Shown: one piece after another, positions 36,131 through 42,739 of the stretch
Position numbering within the stretch: position 1 is the stretch's first letter
Layout of the letters: each line of letters starts with the position of its first letter
From: Spirosoma endophyticum
GTDB taxonomy: Bacteria; Bacteroidota; Bacteroidia; Cytophagales; Spirosomataceae
Direction: 5' to 3'
DNA length: 64,000 nucleotides
Assembly: GCF_900112365.1 (NCBI RefSeq)
Contig: NZ_FOLQ01000006.1
Span: 330,885 to 394,884 of the forward strand
Program-made: the position numbers and the translations under genes
The notes under the pieces: model-generated
What the model saw: only the letters and a program-made list of their open reading frames with translations
Told to the model about the DNA's origin: nothing
Databases searched by the model: none

Positions 36131-36145
36131 CCGTTTTTACTAGAC
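36131..36145 (+). repeat. Direct repeat unit CCGTTTTTACTRGAC, copy 1
   Basis: CCGTTTTTACTAGAC at 36131-36145, just after the stop of the first zinc-ribbon gene. A copy with one change is at 36561-36575. Confidence 0.6.
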
Positions 36146-36289
36146 AGCTATAGGATAAAAAAGATGAATAATTGGATCAGCTTCTATCAAAATAACCTCC
36201 TAATAAATAAGCCCTCAATAGACAACCATTATTATGTTCTCATTATTAGGTAAACGTTAACTTGTGGCAGTAAACGTACAACCTAAATC

Positions 36290-36529
36290 ATGAAATTGGC
36301 TCACTATCTTGTCATTGGGAGCGCCACTCTGTTACTGGCACTCTTTATCCGCGAATTTCTCCGGCACGCTACTTTCCAAAGCCATTGCCCGGTTTGTAAA
36401 GATGATCATCCTGATCGGATTAAACGCCCCTCCTGGGCAAAGGCATTAGATTTTATAGTGCCATCACAACGATTTTACTGCTATGCTTGTGGCAATCGCT
36501 TCATTCGAGTCGGGAAGGGGATGCAATAG
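36290..36529 (+). CDS. Membrane-anchored zinc-ribbon miniprotein
   Basis: A 79-residue protein with one N-terminal transmembrane helix (HYLVIGSATLLLALFIREFL) and a soluble part holding two Cys-x-x-Cys knuckles, SHCPVCKDDH (about residue 34) and YCYACGNRF (about residue 66), spaced as in a rubredoxin-type zinc ribbon. I do not know its function. It could be a regulator or a chaperone-like subunit at the membrane. It follows another CPVC-bearing protein in the same direction. Confidence 0.6.
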   Translation: MKLAHYLVIGSATLLLALFIREFLRHATFQSHCPVCKDDHPDRIKRPSWAKALDFIVPSQRFYCYACGNRFIRVGKGMQ

Positions 36530-36560
36530 ATTTTTACCGTTTAAGTGTACAGCGAATGGG

Positions 36561-36575
36561 CCGTTTTTACTGGAC
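36561..36575 (+). repeat. Direct repeat unit CCGTTTTTACTRGAC, copy 2
   Basis: CCGTTTTTACTGGAC at 36561-36575, 32 bases past the stop of the second zinc-ribbon gene. One base differs from copy 1. Confidence 0.6.
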
Positions 36576-36644
36576 GTAAAAATTCGATTAGTGGGCTATT
36601 CTTTTTATAACCGAAAGGCCTAAGATGAGCATTTTGGTTGAAGA

Positions 36645-36706
36645 CTACTGCTAAGTCCGCATTCCACCCCATATGAATATATGGTGGAATGCAGACTTAG
36701 CAGTAG
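36645..36706. repeat. Long hairpin (24-base arms) in the island
   Basis: Arms 36645-36668 and 36683-36706 pair with only one G-T wobble around a 14-base loop that itself can pair (ATAT). It lies between the zinc-ribbon genes and the following operon. It could be a terminator, an RNA structure or the end of a small mobile element. Confidence 0.8.
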
Positions 36707-36767
36707 GTATGTAAAGTCACATAAGACAAGTAAGTACCCTGAAACTATCGATTCGGAAAATGGCAAA

Positions 36768-37106
36768 ATGTCCCAAAATTACCCTTTAGGTTTAGTGGAA
36801 TATTGGGACAAACTAGATTCAACCCATTCTGACAATATCACATCTATACAAACGTATAAGACCTTTTTAATCACAGGTATCAATATTAGCAGTCGAAAAC
36901 CTTGTAGCCGTTTTATATCAGAGGCAACAGTTAAAATGCTGCATACTCAAGACGAGAACCTTTTCAATAAATTGGCAGAACGCTATCTAACTCCCAAACA
37001 ACAAGATACAGATAATATAGAAAAGTGGGCTAGTTCAATATGCCATAATGTTAGAAACGTCGATAGTAACAGACGTAAACGACAGTTTAAAAACCTATTA
37101 GTATGA
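36768..37106 (+). CDS. Hypothetical island protein
   Basis: A 112-residue protein of no family that I recognise. ATG 36768 is preferred because an earlier in-frame start would sit inside the hairpin at 36645-36706. Visible: SQNYPLGLVEYWDKLDST, an Ile/Thr-rich core and a basic C-terminus (CHNVRNVDSNRRKRQFKN). AT-rich codon use differs from the core genes. Its stop overlaps the start of the next gene (ATGA), so the two are translationally coupled and likely to work together. Confidence 0.6.
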   Translation: MSQNYPLGLVEYWDKLDSTHSDNITSIQTYKTFLITGINISSRKPCSRFISEATVKMLHTQDENLFNKLAERYLTPKQQDTDNIEKWASSICHNVRNVDSNRRKRQFKNLLV

Positions 37107-37582
37107 AAGACCGCAACAAGTTAGGCCGGTTTGTTGCTGGTCATAAAGTAAATGCCTACTCACAGGAACAATTAGATACATTTTTTGAGGATTACTGTAT
37201 CCACTTAACTAAGGGATTAAATCAAGAGAGCTTTGGTGCATGTGATTACAGGACAATGAAAAAGTACGCGTCTACTTCCATGATGCAGACCGAAAAAATA
37301 CGTGTAGCTAGGGCCAGCGGCATGCATTTCTATGAAACTGTACTAATAGCCTGTATTACAGGTCTAAAAAATAAGGACACAATCAATGAAGAGGAGCTAG
37401 AAATCAATCCTCGTAATATAAGGCCGGAAACCTTGATTTTTGTCATGAAAAATAAGTACCCCGAGATATATGGTAATAGGAGGAGGCAAAAAAATATAGA
37501 TAACTTAAAGATAGATGTCTACAGTTCTACCCTTATAGTTGTCGTAAAACCAGATGATATGGCGGAGAATATATTATCTTAA
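37103..37582 (+). CDS. Terminase-small-subunit-like protein
   Basis: A 159-residue protein. The N-terminal half is helical with a helix-turn-helix-like stretch (TMKKYASTSMMQTEKIRVARASGMHF). The segment ETLIFVMKNKYPEIYGNRRR is very like the conserved WLKNRFPDEWGDK block of phage terminase small subunits and their homologues. No large terminase or other phage gene is nearby, so it is either a lone DNA-binding homologue or a prophage relic. It overlaps the preceding gene by four bases (ATGA). Confidence 0.55.
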   Translation: MKDRNKLGRFVAGHKVNAYSQEQLDTFFEDYCIHLTKGLNQESFGACDYRTMKKYASTSMMQTEKIRVARASGMHFYETVLIACITGLKNKDTINEEELEINPRNIRPETLIFVMKNKYPEIYGNRRRQKNIDNLKIDVYSSTLIVVVKPDDMAENILS

Positions 37583-37759
37583 ATCAATCATTTGGTGCAA
37601 TGATTACTATATCAATTCTTATTGGAAAAGGATGTAAAGTAAATCCTTTAAAATATTGACTGACCTATAGCATATAATTCACAAAATAAGTATTTATGTA
37701 TTGAGCATGTCTTTATACAATAATATACGCATATAAACCAATAATTAACTTAATAAATT

Positions 37760-38320
37760 ATGGGAACAGATGAATTGCATAATATACTTATAGACTCAAT
37801 TGACGAATTATATAGAAAAGACTCAGATCTGATCACAAAAAATCTACATGAGCGGACTATATCACATAAACTTGCAGTATACCTAGGGGACAGAATATAC
37901 CCACTCTGTCTTAATCTTGACGTGGATTTTGAATATAATGGTGACGTTGAAAATACAGCTAATAATTACAAAAAGAGTTTAAAATTTTTAAGTGATAAAT
38001 TAACAAAAATTAATCAAAAGGTAAAAAATGATAAGGAGTTTCAAACTCTATCTGTATATCCTGATATAATAGTTCATAAACGCCGAGAAAACGAGAATAA
38101 TTTACTATTAATAGAAATCAAAAAGAAATACAAGGGCCGTTTAGTAAACGACGAGTTTGATAGGTTAAAATTGCGTCACTACACATCAGACTCACATGAA
38201 AACCATTTAAAATACAAACTCGGCGCTTACATCGAGTTCGATACCTTAATATCCGGAAAATCTTATCGAATTGACTATTATCAAGATGGGGAGCTTATAC
38301 GTAAGGTGCATTCTCCTTAA
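37760..38320 (+). CDS. PD-(D/E)XK nuclease-superfamily-like protein
   Basis: A 186-residue protein. The order of an N-terminal helix with Glu (HERTISHKLAVYLGDRI, about residues 29-45), a strand with Asp (YPDIIVHKRR, about 101-110) and a strand with Glu-x-Lys (LLLIEIKKKYKG, about 118-129) is the pattern of the PD-(D/E)XK restriction-endonuclease fold. The remaining C-terminal section (KLGAYIEFDT onward) completes the mixed sheet. Stand-alone members are found in accessory regions; a nucleic-acid cutting role, possibly in defence, is suggested but not proven. The neighbouring gene is convergent and of unknown function. Confidence 0.7.
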   Translation: MGTDELHNILIDSIDELYRKDSDLITKNLHERTISHKLAVYLGDRIYPLCLNLDVDFEYNGDVENTANNYKKSLKFLSDKLTKINQKVKNDKEFQTLSVYPDIIVHKRRENENNLLLIEIKKKYKGRLVNDEFDRLKLRHYTSDSHENHLKYKLGAYIEFDTLISGKSYRIDYYQDGELIRKVHSP

Positions 38321-38364
38321 GTTTACCAAATTCTATCTGAAAGACTTAATAACAAAATTTACTT

Positions 38365-39228
38365 TTAAATATTTTTTCTATTGATTTTTGCTGCATTTAG
38401 TTGCAGCATTAATCTGTCAGTTACACCTTTCTTTTTAGCAATTTTTCTGCTGTATTCAAGTCTTTCTTGTTCAGAGCCTAATTGTTGGAGTTCAATATAT
38501 TCAGTTTCTATAAATGGCAGATCAGTTTCAGCGTGCAAACCAGTATCATTATCTATATAGCCAAATCGGAGCATACGTTCTCCAGTAGTCAAAGGAACGA
38601 TTTTACTCGTGTTGTTATCATACACCTGAAATACCATTTGCATATTTAACCCTAATCCTGATGTTTGGTGCAATTCGACATCTTTTACTGCATTTCTGTT
38701 TTTCTTTTGCCTGACTCCGTATACATAATTAGAATGATATTCAATTTTTTTAATAATATTTTCATTATATAATTCAGCATACCACATATTCATAACATTA
38801 GTTAACACATCCATTAATTGTCTTTTTACGCCATCGATTAGAGTAATCTCAATTGATTTTTCTGTGTCTTGATACTCCCCAGATTCATCATTGTATTTTG
38901 TAATGATATATTTTTCTATCATACTATTCGCTGATAGAAATTTGGGGTTTTGTCTGTCTAAAAATCTATGCTTACGCACATCGGCGACATTTCCTAAAAG
39001 TGAATAATCTGTACACAGATTGACTAATCTTGGCTTTACTACCTTTTTAAAATCTTGATTAAGGCATTGTGCATAGTGTTCTCCAAAATGGTAAAGGCTA
39101 ACTGATGCCTCTAAACCTTTACGGATGTCAGCACCATTGTCAAGAATTGCATTATTATTTATAGAAATATATTCCTTGTAGGCAGGTATTACATCAAGAA
39201 GGAATTGACTTAGTATACTTTCAAACAT
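38365..39228 (-). CDS. Hypothetical island protein
   Basis: A 287-residue protein that I cannot assign. The N-terminal 60 residues look helical and include EASVSLYHFGEHYAQCLNQ, an R-K-rich helix followed by HFGEH that faintly recalls HEPN-type arrangements. The middle contains beta-rich EYHSNYVYGVRQKKNRNAV and TSGLGLNMQMVFQVYD; the C-terminus is helical and basic (KKKGVTDRLMLQLNAAKINRK). Neither a signal peptide nor a membrane helix is present. It is convergent with the PD-(D/E)XK-like gene (44 bases between stops) and shares the AT-rich composition of the island. Confidence 0.55.
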   Translation of the reverse strand: MFESILSQFLLDVIPAYKEYISINNNAILDNGADIRKGLEASVSLYHFGEHYAQCLNQDFKKVVKPRLVNLCTDYSLLGNVADVRKHRFLDRQNPKFLSANSMIEKYIITKYNDESGEYQDTEKSIEITLIDGVKRQLMDVLTNVMNMWYAELYNENIIKKIEYHSNYVYGVRQKKNRNAVKDVELHQTSGLGLNMQMVFQVYDNNTSKIVPLTTGERMLRFGYIDNDTGLHAETDLPFIETEYIELQQLGSEQERLEYSRKIAKKKGVTDRLMLQLNAAKINRKNI

Positions 39229-39276
39229 ATTTGCTCAATTTTTACAAAACCGTCCCCTATTTCGTCCCCCAACAAC

Positions 39277-39317
39277 AAGACAACCCGCTAATTATTTGAT
39301 AATTAGCGGGTTGTCTT
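39277..39317 (-). terminator. Terminator of the tRNA-Arg gene
   Basis: Perfect 19-base arms (39277-39295 and 39299-39317) enclose a 3-base loop. It starts 10 bases past the 3' end of the tRNA on the minus strand and is followed there by TTGTTGGG. A repeated word CGTCCCC occurs at 39251-39257 and 39263-39269 just beyond. Confidence 0.75.
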
Positions 39318-39326
39318 AACTAGATG

Positions 39327-39400
39327 TGCACTTGTAGGGATTCGAACCCCAAACCTCCTCATCCGTAGTGAGGTGCTCTATCCAATTGAGCTACAAATGC
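39327..39400 (-). tRNA. tRNA-Arg (anticodon ACG)
   Basis: On the minus strand, GCATTTG at the 5' end pairs with CAAGTGC at the 3' end (one G-T) followed by discriminator A. The D arm contains GCTCAATTGGATAGAGC; the anticodon arm CCTCA/TGAGG has loop CTACGGA, giving anticodon ACG (Arg; A34 normally becomes inosine). The T arm is the usual GGTTCGAATCCC. No CCA is encoded. Length 74 bases. The AT-rich island abuts its 3' side, which is the usual side for integration. Confidence 0.96.
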
Positions 39401-39466
39401 ATTGCTATAAAGCATTTCCCGTTGATTGGGAGTGCAAAAGTAGGTAGAAAAAAGACGTTTGTCAAC

Positions 39467-40264
39467 CTATTTCCCTGAAAAATTTGCCTTGCGCTTCATC
39501 AAAAAAGCACCAATACCTTCAGCTGCGTCTGCCGAACCACCTAATATATCCTGATTATCAGCCTCTTGATCCAGCTGACGGTCGAGATTAGAGTAAAACG
39601 ATTGATTCAAAACTTGTTTCATGGCTCCAATGGCGCGAGTTGGAGCCGTGGCATAATAGGCTACTACGTTAGTAACGGCTTCGTCCAATTCAATCGATGG
39701 AACCGAACGGCTCACCAATCCTATCCGGGCGGCTTCGGGGCCATAGACACGGCGACCCGTGCTACACAGGTCAAACGCCCGTTGTGGGCCAATCAACCGG
39801 GGGAGGAAAAATGTTGAACCGGCATCGGGCATCAGACCAATGTTTACGAATATCTGACTAAAATAAGATTCATCAGCACAAATCACCAGGTCGCAGGCTA
39901 ACGCCAGCGAGCAACCCGCTCCAGCCGCTACGCCATTGATTCGGCCAATAACGGGCTTTGGCAAGTTGCGGATGGCCCGAATCATGGGGTGATACGTTGT
40001 GCGTAGCGATTCGCCCAACTGAAGTTGTCCTCCCGTCGACATCGCACTGGTAACACCTTCTTTCAGGTCGGCACCCGATGAGAAGGCTTTGTCGCCTGCG
40101 CCGGTAATAACGACCACGCGTACCTGATCGTCGGCACCAGCGGCTTCAACAGCGGCTGTGATGTCGCGAATCAGCCCCGGACTGAGAGCGTTATAAACCT
40201 GGGGGCGATTTAGGGTGATCCGGCAAACGGAATCCGTCACCTCGTAGAGAAGATTTTCGAACAT
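39467..40264 (-). CDS. Enoyl-CoA hydratase/isomerase (PaaG-like)
   Basis: A crotonase-superfamily enzyme of 265 residues. ATG 40264 is selected because the canonical opening (FENLLYEVTDSVCRITLNRP) begins there; an earlier ATG at 40306 adds 14 unlikely residues inside a repeat. Oxyanion-hole elements are FSSGADLKEG (about residue 62) and RINGVAAGAGCSLALACDL (about 105). The last Glu-containing region is present (DAGSTFFLPRLIGPQRA). It resembles ring-oxepin-CoA isomerase PaaG more than fatty-acid hydratases. Cytoplasmic. Confidence 0.92.
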   Translation of the reverse strand: MFENLLYEVTDSVCRITLNRPQVYNALSPGLIRDITAAVEAAGADDQVRVVVITGAGDKAFSSGADLKEGVTSAMSTGGQLQLGESLRTTYHPMIRAIRNLPKPVIGRINGVAAGAGCSLALACDLVICADESYFSQIFVNIGLMPDAGSTFFLPRLIGPQRAFDLCSTGRRVYGPEAARIGLVSRSVPSIELDEAVTNVVAYYATAPTRAIGAMKQVLNQSFYSNLDRQLDQEADNQDILGGSADAAEGIGAFLMKRKANFSGK

Positions 40265-40270
40265 AAGGGT

Positions 40271-40372
40271 AAACACAGAGCTAATAGAGATGTACACGGA
40301 GAGCACAGAGAATACTATGTTCTTTCAATTTGCTCTGTGTTCTTCGTGTAAATCTCTGTTATCTCTGTGTTT
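40271..40372. repeat. Imperfect palindrome (CACAGAG family)
   Basis: 40-base arms (40271-40310 and 40333-40372) pair as imperfect inverted repeats: AAACACAGAG-TAA-AGAGAT-CACG-AGA-CACAGAG against its reverse complement, with about five mismatches. It fills the gap between the hydratase start and the stop of the next gene. Similar palindromes are scattered between genes in many Bacteroidota. Confidence 0.8.
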
Positions 40373-40376
40373 AAAC

Positions 40377-41015
40377 CTACATGAACCAGAATACGGTGAA
40401 TAAACTTATGCTCAATCCCAGCGCTAGTCCGGCACTGATCTGAGCTGGCGTGTGGGCGTTGAGTTGCAGCCGGGCACTTGCAACCAGGCCTGTCAGGAGC
40501 ACAAGCAGAAGCAGTGGAAAAAACAGGTCTGTTATGCCAAATTTAATCATGATGCAGGCAATGAGGCCAACAACACCCCCGATACCAACCGTGTGAGCGC
40601 TAATTTGCCAGGACAAACTAATAATCCCGACAAATAGAATGGATACCGCCATACTACCGATCATAATCCCCACTTCGGGCGCAAGGGTTGAGATGAGTTG
40701 CATCTGAAACGCGAACAGATACGCCACAAACAGGTAAACGATGCCTATCAGGAAATACGGCAATCGGCGGTCGGCCAGACTGGTAAGTAGCAAACTTTTG
40801 ACGTACCCACTGCGGTAGAGATAATAAATCAGTAACGACGGCACCATAAACGTACCCACAAAAATTAGCACGAGCAGGCTAAGGCGTAAGGACTTGGAAA
40901 ATGCATCCATACCCAGCACGGCGGGCACCTGAAACAGCAATAAACCAAACAGGATCGTCGGCATCAGCAAGGGATGGAGAATAACCGACAGAAAGCGAGC
41001 AAAAGAATTTGTCAA
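40377..41015 (-). CDS. PAP2-superfamily membrane phosphatase
   Basis: A 212-residue membrane protein with about six helices. The PAP2 signature is reduced but visible: SWQISAHTVGIGGVVG (His in the SxH block) and ASARLQLNAHTPAQISAGLALG (Arg and His of the third motif). It probably removes phosphate from an isoprenoid or lipid phosphate. The first codon is TTG 41015, 21 bases after an in-frame stop; the position is inferred since no nearby ATG leaves a full first helix. Confidence 0.85.
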   Translation of the reverse strand: MTNSFARFLSVILHPLLMPTILFGLLLFQVPAVLGMDAFSKSLRLSLLVLIFVGTFMVPSLLIYYLYRSGYVKSLLLTSLADRRLPYFLIGIVYLFVAYLFAFQMQLISTLAPEVGIMIGSMAVSILFVGIISLSWQISAHTVGIGGVVGLIACIMIKFGITDLFFPLLLLVLLTGLVASARLQLNAHTPAQISAGLALGLSISLFTVFWFM

Positions 41016-41027
41016 TGAGTTACAGGT

Positions 41028-41141
41028 AATGATGAATTATGAATGATAAGGTGCTTAGCTAACGAATGATAACTGATCTTGTGAACTTAGCAAAGTTACT
41101 AACTGCTTTCATTCATCATTCATCATTAATAATTCATCATT
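41028..41141. repeat. Inverted repeat between PAP2 and sigma-54 genes
   Basis: 20-base arms AATGATGAATTATGAATGAT (41028-41047) and its near reverse complement (41122-41141, one mismatch) flank a spacer. The right arm ends two bases before the sigma-54 stop, and a T-run follows, so terminator activity is possible. Confidence 0.65.
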
Positions 41142-41143
41142 TT

Positions 41144-42589
41144 TTATAGTTCTTTTCGTAAACGGGCAACGGGAATATTGAGTTGCTCGCGGTATTTGGC
41201 GACCGTCCGCCGGGCAATGTTGTATCCCCGTTCATTCAAAATTGTTTCAAGTTTATCATCCGATAGCGGATGGAGTTTTGGTTCATTATCGATCAGTTCT
41301 TTCAGGATATTCTTTACCTCACGGCTGCTGACATCTTCGCCTGAGTCGGTTGAAATACCTTCCGAGAAAAAATACTTGAGCGGATAGATACCAAACTCCG
41401 TCTGAATTGATTTGCTGTTAGCCACCCGCGAGACTGTCGATACGTCCATGTCGATCATCGTGGCAATGTCTTTTAGGATCATGGGCCGTAGGCGGGACTC
41501 TTCGCCCGTCAGGAAAAAGTCGTACTGGAAGCGCACAATGGCGTTCATGGTTCTAAGCAGCGTTTGCTGACGTTGCTTGATGGCGTCAATGAACCACTTG
41601 GCCGCGTCTAGTTTCTGCTTCACAAACGATACCGTTTCTTTCAGGACTTTATTCTGTTTCTTGCTCTTGTCATACGTATCGAGCATATCGGAAAACGAGC
41701 GGCTGATCCGTAGCTCTGGCGCATTTTTTGAGTTTAGCGACAGTTCGAGTTTACCGCTACTGTTCGTCAGAATAAAATCGGGAATCAGGTATTGCACGGT
41801 GCCCGATTCGCCTTCCACCGAGCCGGGTTTAGGATTCAGTTTGATGATAATATCAACGACCCGTTTGAGGGCTTCATCGCTGATGTTGAGTCGGTGCTGA
41901 ATTTTGTCGTAGTGTTTTCGGGAGAACTCATCAAAGAATTCATTGATAATCCGAATGGCCAGCCCTACATACGGGTCACTCTGGTCTCTGCGCCGAAGTT
42001 GCAGAATCAGGCACTCCTGTAACGTTCGGGCGGCAATGCCCGGCGGATCGAACGACTGAATCTTGTGCAGCACCTCTTCGACTTCGTCGGTATCGGTAAA
42101 GATATTTTGCGAAAAAGCGAGGTCATTCACGATGGCCTGTATGGATCGACGGATATAGCCATCGGCTTCAATACTCCCAATCAGCTGCAACCCAATGATA
42201 CGTTGCTCTTCACTTAAATCCAGATAGCCAAACTGCTGCATCAACGCATCGGTGAGGTTTGAACTAGTGGCCAGTGGCATATCACGATCCTCCTCGGCAT
42301 AATTACCATCGCCCTGCATTTTGTATCCGGCGTAGTCTTCGTCCTTGATATATCCGTCTATGTCCAGCTCGTCGTCGCGTTCCTTGTAATCATCTCCGTC
42401 ATCAAATGGGTCTTCCTCTTTTGGCTCATACTCCTCATCCATTCCCTCTTCAAGGGCTGGATTTATTTCCAGCTCCTCTTCTATGCGCGTGTCCAGTTCA
42501 GCCGTTGGAATCTGCAGCAGTTTAATAAACTGGATCTGCTGCGGAGATAGTTTTTGCTGAAGGGACTGAGAAAGGCTTAACTTCTGCAT
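41144..42589 (-). CDS. rpoN: RNA polymerase sigma-54 factor
   Basis: A 481-residue sigma-54. The Gln/Leu-rich region I (QKLSLSQSLQQKLSPQQIQFIKLLQIPTAELD) is at the N-terminus, an acidic region II follows (about residues 50-85), and the core-binding region, then the DNA-binding domain, end with the RpoN box RRTVAKYRE (about residue 464). It would recruit polymerase to -24/-12 promoters that need an enhancer-binding activator; no activator gene is in the window. It is followed by the palindrome at 41028-41141. Confidence 0.97.
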   Translation of the reverse strand: MQKLSLSQSLQQKLSPQQIQFIKLLQIPTAELDTRIEEELEINPALEEGMDEEYEPKEEDPFDDGDDYKERDDELDIDGYIKDEDYAGYKMQGDGNYAEEDRDMPLATSSNLTDALMQQFGYLDLSEEQRIIGLQLIGSIEADGYIRRSIQAIVNDLAFSQNIFTDTDEVEEVLHKIQSFDPPGIAARTLQECLILQLRRRDQSDPYVGLAIRIINEFFDEFSRKHYDKIQHRLNISDEALKRVVDIIIKLNPKPGSVEGESGTVQYLIPDFILTNSSGKLELSLNSKNAPELRISRSFSDMLDTYDKSKKQNKVLKETVSFVKQKLDAAKWFIDAIKQRQQTLLRTMNAIVRFQYDFFLTGEESRLRPMILKDIATMIDMDVSTVSRVANSKSIQTEFGIYPLKYFFSEGISTDSGEDVSSREVKNILKELIDNEPKLHPLSDDKLETILNERGYNIARRTVAKYREQLNIPVARLRKEL

Positions 42590-42725
42590 GATGGTATTGT
42601 CTGTCGATTAATCAGTTACGTTGAGTAGAATCAGTCATAGGCAAATCGGCCCTTACAATTATCAGACCAAAGTAGTGAGATTTTTGTTTTTGTCCCGATT
42701 AATTTTCTGTAAAGCCACTGAATAG

Positions 42726-42733
42726 TACCTTCG
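42726..42733 (+). promoter_or_regulatory. Candidate -7 element TACCTTCG before pncB
   Basis: TACCTTCG is 6 bases before the ATG at 42740. If this is the -7 box the transcript would be leaderless or nearly so. Identical word found upstream of both helicase genes. Confidence 0.35.
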
Positions 42734-42739
42734 TTACCT

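Noticed and set aside
37103..37582. Intact prophage
   Set aside because: Only a terminase-small-subunit-like gene is present; no large subunit, portal, capsid, tail or integrase.
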